DNA from: Bacteroidales bacterium
Lineage (GTDB): Bacteria > Bacteroidota > Bacteroidia > Bacteroidales > Bacteroidaceae
Assembly: GCA_004554665.1 (NCBI GenBank)
Contig: SFKY01000006.1
Coordinates: 1-58,211, forward strand
DNA: 58,211 nt
Direction of reading: 5' to 3'
Shown here: positions 34,850 to 42,084 of the stretch, in pieces
Position numbering within the stretch: position 1 is the stretch's first letter
Layout of the letters: each line of letters begins with the position of its first letter
Made by a program: the position numbers and the translations under genes
Notes under the pieces: model-generated
Databases searched by the model: none
Told to the model about the DNA's origin: nothing
Seen by the model: the letters and a program-made list of their open reading frames with translations, nothing else

Positions 34850-34886
34850 AGCCCTTGGATGTTTGTGCATCCAAGGGCTTACTGTT
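34850..34886 (+). terminator. Terminator of the EF-G2 gene
   Basis: Perfect 12-bp arms AGCCCTTGGATG (34850-34861) and CATCCAAGGGCT (34868-34879), followed by TACTGTTTTTAG. It overlaps an in-frame TTG at 34855 of the next reading frame, which is therefore not a real start. Confidence 0.8.
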
Positions 34887-34956
34887 TTTAGGACCGTTTG
34901 TGATTCCCGACAATGCTCAATGGATCCAGTGGCTGACGGCTTACAACGCACCGTTG

Positions 34957-35730
34957 ATGAAGCGCATAACACAAGTTCTGGTCGAGGCGTGGCCGAACTT
35001 AGGCATCAAGGGGCTGCGCAAGCTCAACGCGGCCCAAATGAGATGGTTGAGTGCTTGCCTTGCAGAGGCGACGGCAGGCAACCGCAGGCAGGAGTTTGAC
35101 GAGTTGATGGCTATCAAACGGGCCATGAATGCCTTGGACCCTACAAACAACGACAATGCTATCTCGGCATCTATTGGCGGGGGTACAGCTTATATGGATA
35201 CGGAACAGATTATGCTTAACTTTTATAGTAAGAACCATTGCGACGATGAGTTTGAAAAGCTGTTTCTGGACTATCTGCAACGTAAGATGAATGAGCTGCC
35301 CGCCGACTCGTTAATCAAGGTTTCTGACAATATGGAACGTAGCTACCGGCAGGCACTGAAGAGTGATACGGTGAGCGAGGAAAAGAAACAGCAGCTGCGT
35401 CAGGGGCATGACTTGATGCAGGTCATGAGTGGGGCCAAGCATCAGCTGCTGTCTGTATTGCTGTATAATGCTGCAGCTTATTACTGGAAACTGAAAACGC
35501 AGGCGGACTATGCCTCGCCCAACGAGGCCCTGAAACGTCAGTATGCCACATGGCTCCATTTCTTCTACGCGCTGCAGCGCAACTGCACCATGGGGATTCC
35601 GGTGGCTAAGAAGCTACGCGAACTTGGGTTGGAGGCTGAGGCAAGGGCCTTGCTTGATGACCTCAATGCCTTTCTTAGGCTGCAAGAGGCACCTCAGGAG
35701 GAGCTGGAAAAGGTGCAGCGTCTCTTATAA
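34957..35730 (+). CDS. Alpha-helical protein of unknown function
   Basis: 257 residues from the ATG at 34957. The frame is open back to a TTG at 34855, but that codon lies inside the EF-G2 terminator hairpin. A GTG at 34900 is another possible start and would keep FVIPDNAQWIQWLTAY. The protein is all-helical, soluble, rich in Leu, Ala and Gln, with no signal, membrane segment or catalytic motif that I recognise. No promoter box is evident between the terminator and the start, so it may depend on read-through. Family not recognised. Confidence 0.7.
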   Translation: MKRITQVLVEAWPNLGIKGLRKLNAAQMRWLSACLAEATAGNRRQEFDELMAIKRAMNALDPTNNDNAISASIGGGTAYMDTEQIMLNFYSKNHCDDEFEKLFLDYLQRKMNELPADSLIKVSDNMERSYRQALKSDTVSEEKKQQLRQGHDLMQVMSGAKHQLLSVLLYNAAAYYWKLKTQADYASPNEALKRQYATWLHFFYALQRNCTMGIPVAKKLRELGLEAEARALLDDLNAFLRLQEAPQEELEKVQRLL

Positions 35731-35798
35731 GGCTTCTCCTTGTCAGTATTCCCTTCCCTGCACTCCTCGGCGGCCTTGTGTAGTTCAGCATCAGGCAA

Positions 35799-35930
35799 TT
35801 GTTTGGCATCACCAGCGTTATTGTTTGTGCGGTGTTGATGGTCTTTGTGCTGTGGAATATACAGCCGGTGTATAGTACGCTCAAGAAGATGCCCCGCTGG
35901 AATGTGCAGGGACGCATCGTCAAACGGTAG
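35799..35930 (+). CDS. Possible 43-residue membrane peptide
   Basis: The frame opens at TTG 35799 and ends at TAG 35928-35930. It encodes one hydrophobic segment (GITSVIVCAVLMVFVLW) followed by a basic tail ending GRIVKR. An in-frame ATG after the first half of the hydrophobic part would break the segment. A strong terminator follows 43 bp later. It could be a real small protein or the end of a decayed gene. Confidence 0.3.
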   Translation: MFGITSVIVCAVLMVFVLWNIQPVYSTLKKMPRWNVQGRIVKR

Positions 35931-35972
35931 TTGCGTACCGAGTGTAGATGCCGGTCCAACCAGACTTGACCG

Positions 35973-36019
35973 TATAGCCCATAGAGGAGGGTAGCATGCA
36001 CGTGCACCTCTATGGGCTA
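35973..36019 (+). terminator. Strong hairpin terminator
   Basis: Perfect 14-bp arms ATAGCCCATAGAGG (35973-35986) and CCTCTATGGGCTAT (36006-36019), then TTGTTTGTGTTTT. It shows that a transcript from the 34957 gene or the small ORF ends here. Confidence 0.8.
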
Positions 36020-36069
36020 TTTGTTTGTGTTTTAGTTGCATATTTTGAACTAAAAACAAGAAAAACGGT

Positions 36070-36139
36070 TAATTTTGATAAATCGACAAGAATTTGTTAA
36101 CGTTAATGTGTTAACGAATTAAGTTTTTCACTATATTTG
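36070..36139 (+). promoter_or_regulatory. rprX promoter region with two -7 boxes and TTAACG repeats
   Basis: TAATTTTG at 36070-36077 and TATATTTG at 36132-36139 both match the -7 consensus. The second ends 5 bp before the rprX ATG, which would give a leaderless mRNA. Between them are TTAACG (36097-36102), TTAATG (36103-36108) and TTAACG (36111-36116), a possible operator, perhaps for RprY itself. Confidence 0.5.
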
Positions 36140-36144
36140 TAAAC

Positions 36145-37704
36145 ATGAAACAGCGTACGATTTGGACAATAGCCATCATCATGGGCGTATCTTTCCTGAT
36201 ACTGCTTTATCTTCAGCTCAGCTACATTCAAGGAATGGCTGACATGAAGAAGGAACAGTTTGATGAAAGCGTCAACAGAGCGCTCTATCAGGCTTCGCGA
36301 AATCTGGAACTCAATGAGACGCTCCGCTATCTCGAAAAAGACGTGAACGAGACCGAGCGAAAGGCTTATCAGAAAGACTCGGTGGGCACCCGCTCCGGCC
36401 ATCCTGACGGCACGGTGCAGCACTCTCACCAGTATGCGGCAGTGGGCAAAGACGGCACAATCTACTCCTCGTTTGAGTTGAAGACCCTCTCGGCCAATCC
36501 GGCCAACAAGCCCAAGGCTATGATTATGAAGAATGACAAGGGCTCCATCTCCGAGGCATCGCGTTCCATGCAGGAAATCGTGAAAAATCGCTATGTCTAT
36601 CAGAAGGCATTGCTCGACGAGGTGGTGGTATCGATACTCTACTCGGCTTCGGACAAGCCGCTGAAGGAGCGCATCAACTTCAAACTGCTGGACCAGGACT
36701 TGAAGGCAGAACTGATGAACAACGGCATCAATCTCGAGTATCACTTCACCGTCTCCACCCAAGACGGACGCGAGGTGTACCGCTGCTCCGACTATACCGA
36801 CGAGGGTGAGGAATACACCTACTCGCAGGTGCTCTTCCACAACGATCCCACCTCTAAGATGGGCGTAGTGAAGATACACTTCCCCACCATGAACAAGTAC
36901 ATCTACTCCGCGGTACAGTTTATGATACCGAGTGTCATCTTCACCCTGGTACTGCTCGTCACGTTCATCTTCACCATCGTGACCATCTTCCGCTCCAAGA
37001 GGTTGACAGAGATAAAGAATGATTTTATCAACAACATGACCCACGAACTGAAGACCCCGATAGCCAGCATATCCCTGGCGGCACAGATGATGAACGACCA
37101 GACGGTGACCAAGAGCGAGACGATGATGAAACATCTCTCCGGTGTCGTGCAAGAAGAGACCAAGCGTCTACGCTTCCTCGTGGAGAAGGTACTGCAGATG
37201 AGCATGTTCGACCGTAAGAAGGCCGTGTTTAAGCGCAAGGAGCTCGATCTCAACGAACTGGTCGAGGGTATCGCCAACTCGTTTACACTGCGTGTAGAGC
37301 ACACCGGCGGCAAGATATACACCGAGATAGGCGCCATCAACTCTACCGCATACGTGGACGAGATGCACTTCCAGAACGCCATCTTCAACCTGATGGACAA
37401 TGCTGTGAAGTATGGCAAGCCCGATGCACCGCTCGACATCTATCTCAAGACATGGAACGACGATGCCCACCTCTGCCTCTCGGTACGCGACACCGGCATC
37501 GGCATCAAGAAAGAGAATCTGAAAAAGGTGTTTGAGAAGTTCTACCGCGTACATACGGGAAACGTACACGATGTGAAGGGATTCGGATTGGGACTGGCCT
37601 ATGTCAAGAAAATCGTGGACCTGCACAGTGGTGAGATTAAGGTGGAGAGCGAGTACGGCAAGGGAACCACTTTCACCATCAAACTGCCCATCATACGCGA
37701 TTGA
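36145..37704 (+). CDS. rprX: Sensor histidine kinase RprX
   Basis: 519 residues. Membrane segments at about 7-29 and 254-280 bound a periplasmic sensor region. The dimerisation domain carries the phospho-acceptor His300 in NNMTHELKTPIAS. The ATPase domain has the N box NAIFNLMDNAVKYG, the G1 box DTGIGI and the G2 box GFGLGLAYVKK. The overall sequence and the following regulator match RprX of Bacteroides and Porphyromonas, a kinase linked to envelope or oxidative stress. rprY follows 69 bp downstream. Confidence 0.92.
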   Translation: MKQRTIWTIAIIMGVSFLILLYLQLSYIQGMADMKKEQFDESVNRALYQASRNLELNETLRYLEKDVNETERKAYQKDSVGTRSGHPDGTVQHSHQYAAVGKDGTIYSSFELKTLSANPANKPKAMIMKNDKGSISEASRSMQEIVKNRYVYQKALLDEVVVSILYSASDKPLKERINFKLLDQDLKAELMNNGINLEYHFTVSTQDGREVYRCSDYTDEGEEYTYSQVLFHNDPTSKMGVVKIHFPTMNKYIYSAVQFMIPSVIFTLVLLVTFIFTIVTIFRSKRLTEIKNDFINNMTHELKTPIASISLAAQMMNDQTVTKSETMMKHLSGVVQEETKRLRFLVEKVLQMSMFDRKKAVFKRKELDLNELVEGIANSFTLRVEHTGGKIYTEIGAINSTAYVDEMHFQNAIFNLMDNAVKYGKPDAPLDIYLKTWNDDAHLCLSVRDTGIGIKKENLKKVFEKFYRVHTGNVHDVKGFGLGLAYVKKIVDLHSGEIKVESEYGKGTTFTIKLPIIRD

Positions 37705-37773
37705 AAAAAATAAGTAAACAAGGATAGAGACACATTAATATATATAGTATAAACTTTTTAAAACGATACAATT

Positions 37774-38472
37774 ATGGACGACAAGTTGAAGATTTTACTT
37801 TGTGAGGACGACGAGAATCTGGGTATGCTGCTTCGCGAATACCTTCAGGCTAAGGGATATCAGGCTACGCTCTGCCAAGACGGAGAGGCCGGTTACAAGG
37901 AGTTCTTGAAAACCAAGTTCGACATCGCCGTGCTCGATGTGATGATGCCCAAAAAAGACGGTTTCACACTCGCCCAGGAGATACGTCAGGCCAATGCAGA
38001 GATACCGGTCATCTTCCTGACAGCCCGCACGCTCAAGGATGATATCCTCGAGGGATTCAAGCTCGGTGCCGATGACTACATCACCAAACCGTTCTCTATG
38101 GAAGAGCTCGTGCTCCGCATCGAAGCCATCTTGCGAAGAGTACGTGGCAAGAAAAACAAGGAGGCTACGGTGTACCAGATCGGCCGCTTCACGTTTGACA
38201 CACAGAAGCAGCTGCTCACCATCGGTGATAAGCAGACCAAGCTCACTACCAAGGAGAACGAACTGTTGGCGCTCCTCTGCTCGCATGCCAATGAGATACT
38301 GCAGCGCGATTTTGCCCTGAAGACCATCTGGATAGACGACAACTACTTCAATGCGCGCTCTATGGATGTGTACATCACCAAGCTGCGCAAGCACCTGAAG
38401 GATGACGACCAGATAGAGATCATCAACATTCATGGCAAGGGCTACAAACTCATCGTGCCCGACCTCGATTAG
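37774..38472 (+). CDS. rprY: Response regulator RprY (OmpR family)
   Basis: 232 residues. The receiver domain (about 5-120) has Asp55 as the phosphorylation site in VLDVMMPKKDG, acidic Asp12-Asp13 in CEDDEN and Lys in ITKPFS. The OmpR/PhoB winged helix follows (LTTKENELLALLCSHANEIL, then RSMDVYITKLRKHL). The N-terminal DDKLKILLCEDDENLGMLLRE strongly matches RprY of Bacteroidales. It is co-transcribed with rprX and closed by a terminator at 38513-38548. Confidence 0.94.
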   Translation: MDDKLKILLCEDDENLGMLLREYLQAKGYQATLCQDGEAGYKEFLKTKFDIAVLDVMMPKKDGFTLAQEIRQANAEIPVIFLTARTLKDDILEGFKLGADDYITKPFSMEELVLRIEAILRRVRGKKNKEATVYQIGRFTFDTQKQLLTIGDKQTKLTTKENELLALLCSHANEILQRDFALKTIWIDDNYFNARSMDVYITKLRKHLKDDDQIEIINIHGKGYKLIVPDLD

Positions 38473-38512
38473 CGGAATAGGCAATACTCCCAGAGGGGGA
38501 GTAAGACAAGAC

Positions 38513-38548
38513 ACGGGGAGAATCACCACGTCAGGTGATTCTCCCCGT
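38513..38548 (+). terminator. Terminator of rprXY
   Basis: Perfect 15-bp arms 38513-38527 and 38534-38548 around a 6-nt loop, followed by TGTCGTTT. Confidence 0.75.
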
Positions 38549-38584
38549 TGTCGTTTCCGCCGCCAGCAGCTACAGTTGCATAGG

Positions 38585-38645
38585 CTAAAGGTGGCGTTTA
38601 GGTGAGCTAAATGCCATCTTTAGCGGCGTAAAGGTGGCATTTGGC
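38585..38645. repeat. 22-bp periodic palindrome array, locus 4
   Basis: Units start at 38585 (CTAAAGGTGGCGTTTAG), 38607 (CTAAATGCCATCTTTAG) and 38629 (GTAAAGGTGGCATTTGG), exactly 22 bp apart. The middle unit is identical to the one at 175-191. The array lies between convergent genes, 31 bp from the MITE-like element. Confidence 0.88.
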
Positions 38646-38675
38646 TTTCGTGTGTGTGACTTTGACCTGGCTTTC

Positions 38676-38847
38676 TTTAACCCAAATCGGTCCTTAGCGT
38701 TATGATGATAACAACTCTTGTTTTTGAACAGATGTCTCTACGTTTTGAGGACGCAATGGGGTTCCATTGTAACCGAAAACCGGAAAGGCAGATGACAAAA
38801 AGAGAGTTTGTTTGCGCATAATCATCTAATGGCCGATTTGGGTTTAA
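38676..38847. mobile_element. MITE-like 172-bp inverted-repeat element
   Basis: Outer arms 38676-38697 and 38826-38847 match at 19 of 22 positions (core ACCCAAATCGG / CCGATTTGGGT). The likeness continues inward, with gaps, to about 50 bp (both arms reach an AACTCT..TTTTTG block). TTTAA is found as a direct repeat at 38676-38680 and 38843-38847 and may be a target duplication. There is no coding sequence inside. Confidence 0.6.
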
Positions 38848-38928
38848 TCAGATTTCTTGCATTCATTACCTTAATTCCACAGCAAAAAAAATGTACGAAA
38901 TCCAAGTGTTTGAGAGACTAAATAGGGA

Positions 38929-38962
38929 TAAAAAATCTCCAGCACCTTGCGATGCTGGAGAT
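38929..38962 (-). terminator. Terminator of the OmpA-family gene
   Basis: Perfect 10-bp arms ATCTCCAGCA (38935-38944) and TGCTGGAGAT (38953-38962). On the minus strand the stem is followed by TTTTTTATCC. Confidence 0.85.
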
Positions 38963-38987
38963 GAATGTTAGGAAAATCTGTTGGGGG

Positions 38988-40079
38988 TTACTTTACGTAC
39001 ACTACAGCCAGACGGTTAGAGGTGGTACCCTGTACACCCTTACCGGTAGCTTCGTCCACGATGATGCCGCGGCTCTTCAGGTAGTCGCCTACAACGTCGG
39101 CACGAGCCTGAGACAGCTTGTCGTTGATCTCCTTAGAACCCTCGGGTGAAGCAGTACCTACAATCTGTACGTGCTTGCCCTCTGCAATGCCGTCGAGTGC
39201 AGCCTTAGCCTCCTTGGTGAGGAGCGACTTGCCCTGAGCGAAGGTCACGAATACCAGATTCTCAACCTTTACCTCCTGCGGAGCGGGAGCCGGTGTCTCC
39301 TTTACAATCTCTTTCACTACCTCCTTCGGCTTCTTGGCCAGTTCGTTGCGCAGGTCATTGATCTGTGCGTTGAGCGCGTCGATCTCGGCCTGATCACGCA
39401 GCTGTGCGATGGTGAAGTTGTGGGTGCCGTTAGAGTTCTTGAACTTGTAAACCAGACCTACATTGAGCTGGAATGCAGACTTGTTGAGGTTATAAGCCAC
39501 ACCGTCATACCAGTTTGTGGTCTCATTGTTGACATTGAGCTTCAGTTTGTCGGTACCGTTGAGTGCCCAGTTCATAGAAGGCTCAACATAGAACTGCCAC
39601 TGCTTGCTGGCGCCGAAGTTGAAGGCAAAGTCGATACCAACCTTTGAGGTAAGCAGATCCTGACGATACTCCTCTGTGGGGCTGCCGAATATGTGTCCCC
39701 AACCCAGGCCCAGTACAGGGATAACCTCGAAGCAGCGGGGCTCACCCTTGTAGCCACCAAACCAGTTGCTCATGTTTACGGTGGCGAGCAGCGAGGTGTT
39801 GAGGGCGTTGACCAGTGTACCGGTGGTATAGCCGTTTGTGTTCTTGAAATAAGCATTGCTCTCTACAGCGAGACCAAATACAGGTGTAAACCAGCGGCCG
39901 AGACGCAGACCAGCGTTGGGCTGGAGGTCCTTGAGCCATGCGTGGCCTTTAGAGGCTGTGGCTACGCCACCATTCACGCCGATATACCAATTGTCGGAGG
40001 TTTTGCTCTCTGTTACTGTTTGTGCATTGGCAGAAACGGTCAGCAATGCAGCTGCAAAAATCAAAAGTAACTTTTTCAT
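38988..40079 (-). CDS. OmpA-family outer-membrane protein
   Basis: 363 residues with a signal peptide (1-19, ending VSANAQ). Residues ~25-210 form an eight-strand-type beta barrel. A coiled region at about 225-260 (QAEIDALNAQINDLRNELAKK) and a Lys/Pro/Glu linker follow. The OmpA domain at 275-360 would bind peptidoglycan (VQIVGTASPEGSKEINDKLS, then ARADVVGDYLKSRGI). It is a likely abundant structural protein tying the outer membrane to the wall. Its own promoter is at 40136-40143 and its terminator at 38929-38962. Confidence 0.94.
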   Translation of the reverse strand: MKKLLLIFAAALLTVSANAQTVTESKTSDNWYIGVNGGVATASKGHAWLKDLQPNAGLRLGRWFTPVFGLAVESNAYFKNTNGYTTGTLVNALNTSLLATVNMSNWFGGYKGEPRCFEVIPVLGLGWGHIFGSPTEEYRQDLLTSKVGIDFAFNFGASKQWQFYVEPSMNWALNGTDKLKLNVNNETTNWYDGVAYNLNKSAFQLNVGLVYKFKNSNGTHNFTIAQLRDQAEIDALNAQINDLRNELAKKPKEVVKEIVKETPAPAPQEVKVENLVFVTFAQGKSLLTKEAKAALDGIAEGKHVQIVGTASPEGSKEINDKLSQARADVVGDYLKSRGIIVDEATGKGVQGTTSNRLAVVYVK

Positions 40080-40135
40080 TTTTTCTTCCTTGTTAAAAAC
40101 TAATTAAATCTTATTCAGTTCTCTAAATCGGTCTG

Positions 40136-40143
40136 CAAAGGTA
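40136..40143 (-). promoter_or_regulatory. -7 box of the OmpA-family gene
   Basis: The minus strand reads TACCTTTG, 57 bp upstream of the ATG at 40079. Confidence 0.65.
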
Positions 40144-40270
40144 GGAAAAAACGGATAAAAAGCAAATATTTCTCCTAAAAAGTTGTCCAAGAGTAAGTAA
40201 AAAGTGCGAAATCTTATAGTTTTTCCGACATTTCGAACAATGGTTTCTCCAAAATAGCATCTGCATATTA

Positions 40271-40307
40271 CAAAATGGACATTGCCGCAGATGCCGACAA
40301 TGTCCAT
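40271..40307 (-). terminator. Terminator of the M48-MaoC pair
   Basis: Perfect 10-bp arms ATGGACATTG (40275-40284) and CAATGTCCAT (40298-40307). On the minus strand it is followed by TTTTGT. Confidence 0.7.
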
Positions 40308-40337
40308 ATACTTGTGTAACCGAAGAAGCACTACACC

Positions 40338-40796
40338 TTATTTAAAATAATAGAGGAATGTGGCGATACCCTCAAGGGCAGGTTTGCGCTGGCCTTCGAT
40401 TTCTATCTTAAACTGAATGCTTGCCTTGCAGATGCCACGGAGGTTGGCAATCTCGTGGAGGGTGGTGACCATGCGCAGGCGGCTGCCCACAGGGACGGCT
40501 TGGCCAAAACGCATCTTGTCCATGCCGTAGTTCACCATCATCTTGAGGTTGTTGACCTTGATGACCTGATTCCAGAAATAGGGCAACAGCGACAGGGTGA
40601 GGTAGCCGTGTACGATGGTGCCTTTGTAGGGACTCTCAGCCTTGGCCTTCTCCACGTCTACGTGTATCCACTGGTGGTCGAGTGTGGCGTCAGCAAAACC
40701 GTTTACACGCTCTTGGTCCACTTCCAACCATTCGGAAGTGCCGATTTCCTGCCCGAGATGGGCAGCAAACTCTTCGTAAGAATTAATTTCCAACAT
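40338..40796 (-). CDS. MaoC family dehydratase
   Basis: 152 residues, a single hot-dog domain. The hydratase 2 motif is FADATLDHQWIHVDVEKAK, with Asp and His as the catalytic pair of R-specific enoyl-CoA hydratases, followed by GTIVHGYLTLSLL. It hydrates trans-2-enoyl-CoA or a similar thioester. It begins 22 bp after the M48 gene on the same strand, so they are co-transcribed, although no functional link is obvious. Confidence 0.92.
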   Translation of the reverse strand: MLEINSYEEFAAHLGQEIGTSEWLEVDQERVNGFADATLDHQWIHVDVEKAKAESPYKGTIVHGYLTLSLLPYFWNQVIKVNNLKMMVNYGMDKMRFGQAVPVGSRLRMVTTLHEIANLRGICKASIQFKIEIEGQRKPALEGIATFLYYFK

Positions 40797-40818
40797 ATCT
40801 TATTAGGGTTTCAAAAAT

Positions 40819-41742
40819 TTATTTTTTCGTGTTCTTGTACAGTTGTGAGGCCGATACCGTCTTGGTAGTCGAGGTCTTGGTGCCAGAAGCTGTCTTGGTG
40901 GTCGAGGTTTTCTTGGTGGTCGAGGCGGAAGCCTTGCCCGATGCCTGGTAATACTTCAGGGCTGTGGGCATTTCCAGCTGTAGGGTGGCGATACGCTTTG
41001 CATCCGACGGGTGGTCGGAAAGAAAATCGCTGCCCCCGCTGTTGCCAGACGACATGCGCTGCCAGAAGGGGATGGCCACTTGCGGGTCGTAGCCGGCCAT
41101 CGCTGCAAAGATCAGTCCCATGCGGTCTGCTTCGGTCTCGTGGTCACGGCTGTATTTCAGGTTCCTGAACTTGAATCCCTGCTGTGCCAGCACGGCTGCA
41201 TAGCTGCCCACGTTGGTTCCGGTGGCTGCATTGAGCACGCCGCTCACAATCTGGGTGCCATACTGCTGACGGTACTGCTGGGAAATCTGCTCGGCACTGT
41301 GCTTGGCCACGGCATGTGCTATCTCGTGTCCGAGCACGATGGCCAGTCCACCCTCGTTTTGTGTGTAGGGGAGCAACCCTTCGTACACCACAATCTTGCC
41401 ACCGGGCATGCAAAAAGCGTTGGCCTGATTATCCTGTACCAGATTAAACTCCCAGTTGTACTCTTTCACTTCTTCTGCCATGCCGTTAGCCCGCAGGTAG
41501 GATTCTACTGCGCTTGCAAGGCGTTGTCCCACTCGCTGCACCAGTGCTGTATTGGTGGCGTTGGTAGACTTCTTGGCCGTCTGCATGTACGAGGTGTACT
41601 CCTTGTTGCTCAGGCTCATGATCTCCTCATTGGAGACCAGCAAGTTTTGTTTGCGGCCGGTAAGGGGTACCGTCCGTGTGGTGCCACAGGCTGCCAACAG
41701 GGCTATGGCCCACGTCAACAATAAAAACTTAGCTTGTTTCAT
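40819..41742 (-). CDS. M48-family metalloprotease lipoprotein with repetitive Thr/Lys/Ser tail
   Basis: 307 residues. The lipobox is LAAC (Cys19). The zinc motif HEIAH gives His139, Glu140 and His143, and the third ligand is Glu204 in HETEADRMG, as in periplasmic BepA/LoiP-like M48 proteases that assist outer-membrane protein quality control. From about 266 to the end the protein is low in complexity, with KTSTTKTAS and KTSTTKTVS as near-exact repeats that are also direct repeats in the DNA. The tail is a likely variable region. The promoter box is at 41771-41778; maoC follows. Confidence 0.92.
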   Translation of the reverse strand: MKQAKFLLLTWAIALLAACGTTRTVPLTGRKQNLLVSNEEIMSLSNKEYTSYMQTAKKSTNATNTALVQRVGQRLASAVESYLRANGMAEEVKEYNWEFNLVQDNQANAFCMPGGKIVVYEGLLPYTQNEGGLAIVLGHEIAHAVAKHSAEQISQQYRQQYGTQIVSGVLNAATGTNVGSYAAVLAQQGFKFRNLKYSRDHETEADRMGLIFAAMAGYDPQVAIPFWQRMSSGNSGGSDFLSDHPSDAKRIATLQLEMPTALKYYQASGKASASTTKKTSTTKTASGTKTSTTKTVSASQLYKNTKK

Positions 41743-41770
41743 AATCGTTTTTTGCTTTGATAATGTGAGG

Positions 41771-41778
41771 CAAAATTA
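41771..41778 (-). promoter_or_regulatory. -7 box of the M48-MaoC pair
   Basis: The minus strand reads TAATTTTG, 29 bp upstream of the ATG at 41742. Confidence 0.6.
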
Positions 41779-41931
41779 CGCATTATATGCGAAAAGTCCA
41801 AATGTTTTTACATTTTTCATGGGGGCCATAACTCATAAAGGCAGAGAGGCAACGCGCTGGGCGCAACCTCTCTTTACCATTTAAAGATACAAAACATTAC
41901 GAAACACGTGTACAAAACATCACTTGTCTTC

Positions 41932-42003
41932 TGCAAAGATAGTGCAAGCCGAGTGTCATAGAACTTGTTCTGATGGCCGAGGTGTAGCCTATCTTCTGCA
42001 AAG
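41932..42003. repeat. 72-bp dispersed repeat, copy A
   Basis: Matches 57685-57756 at 65 of 72 positions with no gaps. Ends are TGCAAAGATAGTGCAA and CCTATCTTCTGCAAAG. The minus strand of its first end reads GCACTATCTTTGCA and contains TATCTTTG, a perfect -7 box. Confidence 0.9.
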
Positions 42004-42084
42004 GTAAGTCATTCTATCTGTTGATGCAATACCCATTAGTTGGGAATCTTCGCCGCGCGATGGCCGCAGACCGTCATCTTGTTC

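Larger units (their letters stand above)
35731..36144. other. Intergenic region before rprX
   Basis: 414 bp with no firm gene. It holds a possible 43-residue membrane ORF (35799-35930), a terminator (35973-36019), and two promoter boxes plus TTAACG repeats that belong to rprX. Confidence 0.55.
38473..38987. other. Intergenic region with repeats
   Basis: 515 bp without a gene. In order it holds the rprXY terminator, a 22-bp periodic array, a 172-bp MITE-like inverted repeat, and the terminator of the convergent OmpA gene. Confidence 0.7.
41743..42084. other. Intergenic region between M48 and subtilase genes
   Basis: 342 bp without a gene. It holds the M48 promoter, a hairpin at 41843-41873 (arms AGAGAGG / CCTCTCT) that may end the subtilase transcript, and one copy of the 72-bp dispersed repeat. 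Confidence 0.6.
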
